From assembly GCA_902476645.1 (NCBI GenBank), contig CABSEG010000041.1:1-25789 (forward strand): 25,789 nt of DNA. The letters run 5' to 3'. Positions 1 to 6,865 of this stretch are shown here, one piece after another. Origin of the DNA: an uncultured Lachnospiraceae bacterium. Its GTDB lineage: Bacteria > Bacillota > Clostridia > Lachnospirales > Lachnospiraceae. Made by a program: the position numbers and the translations under genes. Under the pieces are notes generated by a model. That model saw only the letters and a list, made by a program, of their open reading frames with translations, was not told where the DNA came from and ran no database searches. Within the stretch, counting starts at the first letter, position 1. Each line of letters begins with the position of its first letter.

Positions 1-1
1 A

Positions 2-214
2 GGGAAAATGGTAGTCGAAATTTGTGAAGCATATACCATTACTGGCAGCGGCAGCGGACATTTCATTGTTCTGACTGGGGTAACTGAGGATGGCGGCATC
101 ACCATAGCCGACTGCGCAAGCCGTGAGCGGAGTGGGCAAGTATACAGCCTGGAGACGATCACATCGTATGGGCGCGATTTAAGTGAGGGTGCTTTCTGGA
201 TTATTGGAAAATAG
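2..214 (+). CDS. C39-like cysteine peptidase, C-terminal fragment (5' truncated by window edge)
   Basis: Only the last ~71 codons are visible; the reading frame is open to the left edge, so the ATG at 8 is probably internal. The piece reads GHFIVLTGVTEDGGITIADC, matching the C-terminal half of C39-like (papain-fold) peptidases: the His of GHFIVLTG would be the catalytic His, and the Asp of IADC lies where the supporting Asp/Asn usually is. In Gram-positive conjugative elements such domains often sit at the end of a VirB1-type cell-wall hydrolase that opens peptidoglycan for the transfer channel. Its place just upstream of PrgI and VirB4 fits that role. The catalytic Cys and any lysozyme-like domain would be off the window. 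The TAG stop overlaps the ribosome-binding site of the next gene, so the two are probably co-transcribed and coupled. Confidence 0.6.
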   Translation, partial: GKMVVEICEAYTITGSGSGHFIVLTGVTEDGGITIADCASRERSGQVYSLETITSYGRDLSEGAFWIIGK

Positions 215-223
215 GAGGAGCGT

Positions 224-1009
224 ATGCGTTTTGCAAGAGGAATGGTGTTCGGGATGACGCTTGCAATAGGGATTTTAAAAGCAGATCCGGTGTGTGCTGA
301 GAATCAAGGCAAACTACCGGAGATCGCCTCTTGGCAGAATGGGTTTGGCTACCAGGAGGATGGGACACAGATTACGGGAGGATGGGCTTATGACATGGTA
401 AATCCAGCCGGCAGATATGTCCAGTTTGGAGAAGATGGAAGCGTGATCCAAAAGACAGAAAACCCGGACACCATGGATATGGGAGAGAACTATACCGGGA
501 CCGAACTTGTGCCGGCGACCCTGGCAATACGGGCAGAACTGTTTGACGGATTTTCCGGTACCGTTACAGTCTTGGTAGAAGGAAGCGGTGGAATCCTACG
601 AACCGTGGAATTGCGGCAAGATAATTTTTATGGATTGAACATCCCTGTTAACAGTGGGGACTACAGAGTTATAAAAGCTGAGGCCAGGGATGAGATACAT
701 TCCTATGTGACACAGTTTCCGGATTCTATTGTGCATCTTTCGGAAAAGGGAGCGCAGGTATTAAAAATCCAGGTGATGGACCAGGTGACAAAAGAAGCAG
801 AGACAACGGGCGAACAGATAGAACAAGCGTCGGAGGAGGTTCCTGAAAAAGGAAACCATGCTTTAAAGACAGAGCAAATGGAAGAAGAGAAGGGAGGTGT
901 CAGGAGAAAGATGGGGGCAAAAAGGATGGCGGCAATATGCGGCAGCATTGGAGGCTTATGTCTGGCCGGGATTTTGCTGCTAAGGAAAAAAAGGAAAAAA
1001 TATAGCTGA
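224..1009 (+). CDS. Secreted, C-terminally membrane-anchored protein of the conjugation operon
   Basis: This is a 261-aa protein with an N-terminal signal peptide (charged start, hydrophobic residues ~5-20, likely cleavage after VCA). The extracellular part includes a GGWAYDMVNPAGRYVQFGE stretch (~52-70) resembling aromatic/Gly wall-binding or surface repeats. An acidic, Glu-rich linker (~190-225) is followed by one transmembrane helix (~234-254) and a KKRKKYS tail. There is no LPXTG motif, so it is probably held by the helix rather than by sortase. AGGAGG at 213-218 lies 5 nt before the ATG. It sits between the peptidase and PrgI, with 17 nt to the next ATG, and so is probably an accessory surface component of the transfer apparatus. 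I do not recognise a named family. Confidence 0.75.
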   Translation: MRFARGMVFGMTLAIGILKADPVCAENQGKLPEIASWQNGFGYQEDGTQITGGWAYDMVNPAGRYVQFGEDGSVIQKTENPDTMDMGENYTGTELVPATLAIRAELFDGFSGTVTVLVEGSGGILRTVELRQDNFYGLNIPVNSGDYRVIKAEARDEIHSYVTQFPDSIVHLSEKGAQVLKIQVMDQVTKEAETTGEQIEQASEEVPEKGNHALKTEQMEEEKGGVRRKMGAKRMAAICGSIGGLCLAGILLLRKKRKKYS

Positions 1010-1026
1010 GAGTCTGGAGGTATGAC

Positions 1027-1518
1027 ATGGCACAGAAAGAGCATGTAGATGTCTACACCATACCGCCAAATTTTGCTAAGGAAGGGACAATCCTTTCCGG
1101 AAGGCTGGAAGCCAGGAATGCTGTGGAGGCAGCAGTCCTGGCTCTTTTGCTGCTGCAGATTCTGATGGCGGTGGATATCAGTGCAAAAGGAAAAATTTAT
1201 GCCGGGATTATTGTGATCCTGCCCGTTACGATCTTGGCGGTGGTCGGCGTGCAGGGGGAAAGCCTTACATCCTTTGTTTTTCAGTGTTTTTCCTATGTTG
1301 TAAGGCGCAGGGTGATTACTGTGCCGAATAGCCAGTACCGGCTGAAACGAAACAGAAGGATCCTAAAGCGCCAGAAAAAACAGCAGAAGGAGGAACAGAA
1401 AAAGAGGAAAGGAGGCGGCGGACGTAGGAAACGAGGTACAGGAACTCAAACAGAAGCTGAAAGAGGCGAAAAAGGCGGAAAAGGCAGCACAGAGGGAGGC
1501 AAAGGAGAAACGCCGTGA
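1027..1518 (+). CDS. PrgI family (VirB3-like) inner-membrane conjugation protein
   Basis: Residues ~8-35 (VYTIPPNFAKEGTILSGRLE) match the start of PrgI-family proteins, small membrane components regarded as VirB3-like partners of VirB4. Two hydrophobic segments follow (~34-52 and ~57-76), then a basic Lys/Arg/Gln tail. GGAGG at 1016-1020 supports ATG 1027; the ATG at 1022 is in another frame. The annotated frame continues to a TGA at 1516-1518, but after about residue 128 (position ~1410) it becomes Gly/Arg-rich and unlike a natural protein. From the same point the +1 frame becomes a convincing charged coiled coil that runs into VirB4. The true C-terminus is therefore uncertain: either an independent 163-aa protein, or a ~128-residue module joined to VirB4 by a frameshift. 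Confidence 0.8.
   Translation: MAQKEHVDVYTIPPNFAKEGTILSGRLEARNAVEAAVLALLLLQILMAVDISAKGKIYAGIIVILPVTILAVVGVQGESLTSFVFQCFSYVVRRRVITVPNSQYRLKRNRRILKRQKKQQKEEQKKRKGGGGRRKRGTGTQTEAERGEKGGKGSTEGGKGETP
1408..1426 (+). promoter_or_regulatory. Strong Shine-Dalgarno-like AAAGGAGG inside prgI with no start codon downstream
   Basis: AAAGGAGG occupies 1408-1415, at the point where coding character moves from the PrgI frame to the VirB4 frame. No ATG, GTG or TTG in any frame lies at normal distance; the in-frame triplet 8 nt downstream is GTA (1424-1426). The site could be an internal SD that stimulates frameshifting, an SD for a non-standard start, or a relic of a mutated start. Confidence 0.5.
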
Positions 1519-1597
1519 AGAACGCAGGCAGTATGGGGAAAGGAGGAAGGAAGAAGCCAGGAACCGCAGGGAGGATGAGAGAAAAGAAGCCAGGAAA

Positions 1598-4213
1598 TTG
1601 CGGGAGCAGGAGAACGAGGAACGGATTCTGAAAAAGGAGTTGCTTCAAAGCTCTGGCAGCCATATAGAAGAACAGAAAATGCAGGTACAAAGGCCGGCGG
1701 AGAGGACAAAAGAAGAAAAAGAAAGAAGTGAAGGAAACCAGGATTATCTTCCGGTTACCTGGGCAGCCTCATATCTTCCAGTCAAGCAGGTGAAAAATGG
1801 GATCATTTTAACGACAGACAACCGTTACGTTAAATTGATCGAAGTCCTTCCGATCAACTTTCTGTTAAGGTCCTCAGACCAGCGGAATATCATCTTTTCC
1901 TATATGAGTTACCTGAAAATTGCACCCCAAAAGTTCCAGATCAAGGTCGTATCGAAAAAAGCGGAAATCGAGGACTATATCCAAAAAATCCGGGAAGAAG
2001 CCAGTCAGGAAAAGGATGAGCGGTGCAGAATGCTCCAGGAGGATTATATAGAGCTGCTCCGGACGCTTGGTACAAAAGAAGCGATTACCAGGCGGTTTTT
2101 CCTGGTTTTTGAATATCAATCTCAGAACGGCAGGAAAAACCCAGAGGAGCGGGATGTATACCTGTATATGAAATCCACTGTCCAGACGGCAAAAAAATAC
2201 CTTGCTTTGTGCGGGAACGTTGTATTGGAACATGAAAATGAGACCAGGTTCCTGGTTGAGACGTTTTACCAGATCTTGAACCGGAAAACCAGTACAAAAG
2301 AGAGCCTTGAGGACCGGATCCGGAAGGTAAGAGACTACTATCTAAGAGAAAACGGGAAGGAAAGCATCGCCAAAATTCCGGTGACTGAGCTGTTTGCTCC
2401 GGAAACGATAAATTTCAAAAAGTGGAACTCGGTAGTGATTGACGGGGTATACCATACCTACCTGTTTATCCCATCTCAGAAATACCGGACAAGGGTACCG
2501 GCCGGCTGGCTCTCCCTTTTGATCAATGCGGGCGAAGGGATTGATGTGGATGTGTTTTTCTTCCGGCAGGACAAGGCGAAGAGTTTGGAGAGGATCGGCA
2601 GGAGAATCCGTCTGAACCGTTCCAAGATCAAAGACGCTTATGACACGAACAGAGATTTTGACAACCTAAATGAATCCATCCGTGCCGGATATTATCTGAG
2701 GCGTGGGCTTACTGGGAACGAAGACATTTATTACATGGCAACGCTGATTACCATAACCGGGTATAGCGAAAAGGAAGTGGAATGGCGCTCAAAGGAGATG
2801 GCGAAGCTTTTAAACTCCCAGGATATTGGAACGGCCGGCTGCTTTTTCAGGGAAGAACAGGCTTTCCTATCAGCCCTTCCGTTACTTGGGCTTGATAAAA
2901 AAATATATGCCAAGGCAAAGAGAAATGTGCTGACTTCCGGCGTGGCAGCCTGTTATCCGTTTACTTCCTATGAAATGTCAGACAAGGATGGCATTATGAT
3001 GGGCGTCAATAAGGCGAACAGCTCTCTGGTGATCTTGGATATCTTTAACACACAGATTTATAAAAATGCGAATATGGTAATCCTTGGAACGTCCGGCGCA
3101 GGGAAAACCTTTACCATGCAGTTAATGGCGCTTAGAATGCGGCGGAAAAATATCCAGGTGTTTATTGTCGCGCCGGATAAAGGGCATGAGTTTGCCAGGG
3201 CATGTACGAATATCGGCGGCGTATATGCGCAGATTTCTCCTGCCTCATCGAACTGTATCAATGTTATGGAGATCCGCCCGGCGGATACAGCAACCAGTGA
3301 TCTCCTGGACGGACATGCAGCGGAACGCTCTGCCCTGGCATTAAAAATTCAAAGCCTCCATATTTTCTTTAGTTTGTTGATTCCGGACATGAATTACGAA
3401 GAAAAGCAGTTACTGGATGAGGCATTGGTTATCACTTACCAGGAAAAAGGGATTACCCATGACAACCAGAGCTTGTTAGATCCGGAAAAGCCAGGAGCTT
3501 ACCGGAAAATGCCGATTTTAGGTGACTTGCAGGAAGTCCTGATGCGGAAAGAGGAATGCAGGCGCATGGCAAATATTTTAAACCGACTGGTTCATGGATC
3601 TGCATCCAGTTTCAATCAGACGACAAATGTGGACTTGAATAACAAATACGTGGTGCTGGACATTTCAGAGCTTTCCGGGGATTTATTGCTTGGGATGTTT
3701 GTGGCGCTTGACTTTGTCTGGTCGAAGGCAAAAGAGGATCGAACCGTGGAAAAAGCGATTTTTGTGGATGAGGCATGGAAGCTTTTGGCTTCCAATGAAC
3801 TTGCAGGCGAGTACCTTCTGGAAATTTTTAAGACCATCCGGGCTTACGGGGGAGCCGCTGTCTGTGCTACGCAGGATCTGGCTGATTTCTTTGCTCTGAA
3901 AGGAGGAAAACTCGGACGGGGGATTTTGAATAATTCGAAAACGAAAATCCTTTTGAATATGGAAAATGCAGAGGCAGGGCTGATACGGGAAGAATTGGAT
4001 CTTTCTGAGACCGAGATGAATTCGATCATCCATTTTGAACGGGGAAGCGGCCTGATATCCACCACCAACAATAATTTGATTGTGGAATTTCGGGCAAGCC
4101 AACTGGAAAAGGATCTTATCACAACAGACCGGAGGGATCTTAAAGAGTTAAAGAGCAGGCTGCAGAGATATGGGGCAGATGCTTATGGGAGGAGGCGGGA
4201 AGAGAAAACGTAA
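1598..4213 (+). CDS. virB4: VirB4-family conjugation ATPase (5' end uncertain)
   Basis: This is the cytoplasmic AAA+-like ATPase that powers the type IV secretion channel. Counted from TTG 1598, the Walker A motif GTSGAGKT is at residues 497-504 and Walker B IFVDEAW has Asp724-Glu725, followed by VCATQDLADFF, a typical VirB4 C-terminal motif. The N-terminal core begins at ~DYLPVTWAASYLPVKQV (~residue 47). TTG 1598 is the first ATG/GTG/TTG in the open frame, which extends back to a TAA at 1364-1366, but it has only a weak, badly spaced SD. The 1424-1597 extension encodes a highly charged, Lys/Glu/Arg-rich coiled coil continuous with residues 1-60, so the real protein probably starts earlier, by frameshift from prgI or a non-standard start. 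Family and function are secure; the 5' boundary is not. Confidence 0.93.
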   Translation: MREQENEERILKKELLQSSGSHIEEQKMQVQRPAERTKEEKERSEGNQDYLPVTWAASYLPVKQVKNGIILTTDNRYVKLIEVLPINFLLRSSDQRNIIFSYMSYLKIAPQKFQIKVVSKKAEIEDYIQKIREEASQEKDERCRMLQEDYIELLRTLGTKEAITRRFFLVFEYQSQNGRKNPEERDVYLYMKSTVQTAKKYLALCGNVVLEHENETRFLVETFYQILNRKTSTKESLEDRIRKVRDYYLRENGKESIAKIPVTELFAPETINFKKWNSVVIDGVYHTYLFIPSQKYRTRVPAGWLSLLINAGEGIDVDVFFFRQDKAKSLERIGRRIRLNRSKIKDAYDTNRDFDNLNESIRAGYYLRRGLTGNEDIYYMATLITITGYSEKEVEWRSKEMAKLLNSQDIGTAGCFFREEQAFLSALPLLGLDKKIYAKAKRNVLTSGVAACYPFTSYEMSDKDGIMMGVNKANSSLVILDIFNTQIYKNANMVILGTSGAGKTFTMQLMALRMRRKNIQVFIVAPDKGHEFARACTNIGGVYAQISPASSNCINVMEIRPADTATSDLLDGHAAERSALALKIQSLHIFFSLLIPDMNYEEKQLLDEALVITYQEKGITHDNQSLLDPEKPGAYRKMPILGDLQEVLMRKEECRRMANILNRLVHGSASSFNQTTNVDLNNKYVVLDISELSGDLLLGMFVALDFVWSKAKEDRTVEKAIFVDEAWKLLASNELAGEYLLEIFKTIRAYGGAAVCATQDLADFFALKGGKLGRGILNNSKTKILLNMENAEAGLIREELDLSETEMNSIIHFERGSGLISTTNNNLIVEFRASQLEKDLITTDRRDLKELKSRLQRYGADAYGRRREEKT

Positions 4214-4221
4214 AAAGCGAG

Positions 4222-4341
4222 GCGTCATTTATGACGTATAGAATGACGTTTTTAATACGCATTATTGAAAAATCAGGGTATTTTTCCTGTTATCCGTCAT
4301 AAATGGCGCATGGAAGGTGTATAGAATACGCCATTTATGAC
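4222..4341 (+). repeat. Operator/iteron-like repeat cluster upstream of the replication/regulation genes
   Basis: A perfect 13-bp inverted repeat, GTCATAAATGGCG at 4296-4308 and CGCCATTTATGAC at 4329-4341, is separated by 20 nt. A related copy, CATTTATGACG, lies at 4226-4236 inside a short inverted repeat (CGTCAT-TT-ATGACG, 4223-4236). GTATAGAAT occurs twice, at 4236-4244 and 4319-4327. The cluster fills the gap between virB4 and the next gene and flanks a plausible promoter. This arrangement suggests repeated binding sites for a DNA-binding protein, either an auto-regulator encoded just downstream or a replication initiator. Confidence 0.65.
4265..4293 (+). promoter_or_regulatory. Possible sigma-70 promoter within the repeat cluster
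   Basis: TTGAAA (4265-4270) and TGTTAT (4288-4293) are separated by 17 nt. The -10 element is weak (4 of 6 to consensus). The 13-bp inverted repeat begins 3 nt downstream, where a bound protein would block transcription start, so repression is plausible. This is inferred from spacing and context only. Confidence 0.4.
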
Positions 4342-4375
4342 ACTTAAAATCATGAAAGAAAGGATGCAAAAACAG

Positions 4376-4918
4376 ATGGAAAACAAACAAAGAGCCGTGG
4401 AACGTGAACTCCGTGATTTAATCCAGAAATATAACGTGCTCTATAAAAGCCAGATCTATGAATATTTTGCAAAGGACGGAAGGGAACAGTTTGTCGGACG
4501 GGCGCTAAAAGCACTGGAAAAGGAACGGGAGATCTGCATAAACCAGGAATTAAAACTGGCAGCGATCAGCGAAGAATACTATAGTGTCCGGGATTACGGT
4601 ACGATGCAGAGCGTCTGGGCATTGATCGGAATTATGGGGCAGAAAAAGGTAGAACAGCATTTTCTGGCTGCCGCGGAGGAATATCCGGTCCGTATTATTT
4701 TTGTAGGGGATGGTGAGATTTACGATATCCTGTACATCTCGCAGGAGGAAGTCAGCCTTGTGAATCATCTGTTTTCCAGAAAGCGGATTGATGGATGCGG
4801 GCATATCGTTGTGGTGGATGACCCTGCGTATATCCCAGACATTCAGATACCGGACGCGGTTGGTTTTTGCACGGTAAAGGAGGATGGGAAAATCGAGTAT
4901 TACCGCTTTGACGGGTGA
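4376..4918 (+). CDS. Winged-helix / replication-relaxation-like protein (DUF5697-like)
   Basis: About 180 aa if it starts at ATG 4376; the frame is also open from ATGs at 4337, 4352 and 4364. The ATG at 4337 lies inside the 13-bp inverted repeat and has no nearby SD, so a later start is preferred; AAAGG at 4359-4363 is 12 nt before 4376, which is not ideal. The N-terminal ~70 residues look like a winged helix: LRDLIQKYNVLYKSQIYEYF, then a basic helix and KALEKEREICINQELKL. The second half has alternating hydrophobic strands (VRIIFVGDGEIYDILYI, HIVVVDDP), as in the nuclease-like half of replication-relaxation proteins. From memory it resembles DUF5697 proteins found beside replication genes in clostridial elements. 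It may bind the repeats upstream. No catalytic residue is assigned. Confidence 0.6.
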   Translation: MENKQRAVERELRDLIQKYNVLYKSQIYEYFAKDGREQFVGRALKALEKEREICINQELKLAAISEEYYSVRDYGTMQSVWALIGIMGQKKVEQHFLAAAEEYPVRIIFVGDGEIYDILYISQEEVSLVNHLFSRKRIDGCGHIVVVDDPAYIPDIQIPDAVGFCTVKEDGKIEYYRFDG

Positions 4919-5624
4919 GGGGGACGTATTCGGCAAATTGAAAGCGCAGATGGACCGGGCGCAGGAGATGACGGGACGGACGGAAAAACTGCTGGCAGAG
5001 GCCAGAGGCCTTCTTCATGCATATATCCGGCAGAAACGGAACCTGCAGTACAGCAATTATTGCGATATGGTACTGGAGGTTTCAAAGTGTAGCGAAAAGC
5101 TGACGGAAATGCTGAGGAGACTGGCTTTGGAGGTTACATTGGATGAGGAAAAGTATGAAGATTATAAATCGGATCTTGTGCTGATCCATGGGATTGAAAT
5201 TGTGTATACCGCAGGCGTTTTGAAAGTTTCCCTGCCAGTTTTGGTTCCCCACAGGAAAGAGAGCTACACCGATTACCTGTACAAACCCCTATATACGGCA
5301 TGCAGGCACTGGTGTATGAAACAAGCGGAAACCGGGGGAACCATACCGGAATTTGAAAAGAGTACCGTATGTTTTGAGCATAGATATGACAAGACATTGC
5401 CGCTTGCAAGAGTCAGGGATCATGATAACCTGGAAGAGAAACATGTACTGGATGTATTGGCAGGTTTTTTCATGCAGTCAGACAATGGCCTGTATGTGGA
5501 TACCTACCATGTGACCAGATTGGCGGAGAAAGACCGAACTTGGATCTATGTCATGGATTCGTGTTGTTTTCCAGCGTGGCTGTCAAGGTTTCATCAGCCG
5601 GAGGGTATCGAAAAAAGTCCTTAA
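4884..5624 (+). CDS. DUF6100-like protein of conjugative elements
   Basis: The protein is 246 aa from ATG 4884. It overlaps the preceding gene by 35 nt, implying coupled translation. AAAGGAGG (4876-4883) abuts this ATG with no spacer, so the true start may be slightly downstream; TTG 4908 or ATG 4950 are in frame. An N-terminal helical region (KLKAQMDRAQEMTGRTEKLLAEARGLL split over ~18-45) is followed by a mixed alpha/beta domain and a C-terminal region with a DNLEEKHVLDVL segment. I recall similar proteins annotated as DUF6100 next to DUF5697-type genes in clostridial elements, but the function is unknown. The gene lies in the replication/regulation block, followed by a 148-nt gap with nothing recognisable except the next ribosome-binding site. 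Confidence 0.55.
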   Translation: MGKSSITALTGEGDVFGKLKAQMDRAQEMTGRTEKLLAEARGLLHAYIRQKRNLQYSNYCDMVLEVSKCSEKLTEMLRRLALEVTLDEEKYEDYKSDLVLIHGIEIVYTAGVLKVSLPVLVPHRKESYTDYLYKPLYTACRHWCMKQAETGGTIPEFEKSTVCFEHRYDKTLPLARVRDHDNLEEKHVLDVLAGFFMQSDNGLYVDTYHVTRLAEKDRTWIYVMDSCCFPAWLSRFHQPEGIEKSP

Positions 5625-5772
5625 ACCAAAGACTGAAAATACGATAGGGGATGGAAGAGAAAAAGGCTGGTAACTTCACGGCTTCGGAGAAGAAACGCAG
5701 GCGGGATCTTACCCAGGTATTCCACGTATAGGGTACAAAAGCGCGCATTCAACCGAAAGGGGAGATTTGGTT

Positions 5773-6831
5773 ATGAAAAAGCAGGACTTACTGCTGATAA
5801 TGATTGCAATTTCCGGAGAACTGCCGGTCAGGCTGGCAGGCAGGGTCGTTTCTTCCGATTCCTATGCGGCGGCATTGATTACCAGCTTGAAGCAGCGGGA
5901 GTATATTTCAGTACGGAAGGGAGGAGGATGCAGAGGCTATGTATTAAGGACTAAGGGTAAACGGTATTTGCTGGAGAACTATCAGGCGGATACGGCGTTT
6001 TTTCTTGAAGGGGCGTCAGAAACAAGCCATGTAAAAAGCGAGCTGAGGAAACGGGAGCGCCTTCATCGGATGAGCGAGGTATGGGTCTTTTTTTATAAGA
6101 CGGGTGTGTGCGTTTTCCAAAGCCAAAAGCCTGCAATGGGTGGAGGCATTGGAAGCAGCGGGGTGGAAGCGTACTACGGAAGTCTGGAATACAAAAACGG
6201 CAATGATGCGATTAAAGGTTCCAGAGCCTGTGGTGTGCTGCTGTCCGGGATATCTGCCTATGTGGTTTATAACACGCGGGAGCAGAGAATGAAGTGGGCC
6301 AAGAAAATGGAACGCTCCATGCGTGTCTGGACGGAGAAACTGTTGCTTCGGTCCGGCAGCTTTAAAGGGGCAGATGCGCTTATCCTGGGGGAATCGCCAT
6401 CATTCCTGATAGATTTACTGGAAAGTGACGGAGGAGTAAAAAAGAACCTGTTTCAGGTGGATGATGTATATGATCGGTATTATTATGTTCCCATGTGCGA
6501 GGAAGCGAGCGTACAGATAGCTCTTTTATGTGATACGGATAAGAGAAGACGCCTTTACCGGTTTCTGGAAGGCGTCTTATCCCGCAAAAGGGATAAGGAA
6601 TTCTCCGTTTGTGACGGATATAACGCAGACGGGAATCCCGTTTATTTTTGTCTGGAACTGGAAATGCATAAGCTATCCAGGATCAAACAGGACGCCGGAT
6701 GGAAACAGGAAGGGACAGTGTTCTGCCTGGACTATCAGGAAGAGACACTTCAAAACTATTTTGGGGAGGGGATGAAAATACAGGCAATACTCACGAAGCG
6801 TCTATGTGAGTATCTGCGTCAGGACGCGTAG
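5773..6831 (+). CDS. Winged-helix protein of the replication block, unknown function
   Basis: The protein is 352 aa. ATG 5773 is preferred over the in-frame TTG 5767 because AAAGGGGAG at 5756-5764 lies 8 nt before it. Residues 1-70 look like a winged helix: a hydrophobic helix (DLLLIMIAISGELPVRLA), SYAAALITSLKQREYISVRK, then GYVLRTKGKRYLLE as the wing. The rest alternates helices and strands and includes YVVYNTREQRMKWAKKMERS and KGADALILGESPSFLIDLL; this could be a nuclease-like fold as in replication-relaxation proteins, but no catalytic motif is clear. It lies directly before the replication-initiator-like gene. A GGACGC/GCGTCC inverted repeat straddles its stop (6822-6842). A regulator or replication accessory role is inferred from position only. 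Confidence 0.6.
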   Translation: MKKQDLLLIMIAISGELPVRLAGRVVSSDSYAAALITSLKQREYISVRKGGGCRGYVLRTKGKRYLLENYQADTAFFLEGASETSHVKSELRKRERLHRMSEVWVFFYKTGVCVFQSQKPAMGGGIGSSGVEAYYGSLEYKNGNDAIKGSRACGVLLSGISAYVVYNTREQRMKWAKKMERSMRVWTEKLLLRSGSFKGADALILGESPSFLIDLLESDGGVKKNLFQVDDVYDRYYYVPMCEEASVQIALLCDTDKRRRLYRFLEGVLSRKRDKEFSVCDGYNADGNPVYFCLELEMHKLSRIKQDAGWKQEGTVFCLDYQEETLQNYFGEGMKIQAILTKRLCEYLRQDA

Positions 6832-6842
6832 CGTAGGCGTCC
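6822..6842 (+). repeat. Short hairpin over the stop codon before the rep-like gene
   Basis: GGACGC at 6822-6827 and GCGTCC at 6837-6842 can pair with a 9-nt loop. No U-run follows, so it is not a typical terminator. It lies just upstream of the AGGAGG site at 6853-6858 and could modulate translation of the next gene. Confidence 0.35.
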
Positions 6843-6865
6843 AACCAACGGCAGGAGGTGCTGCT

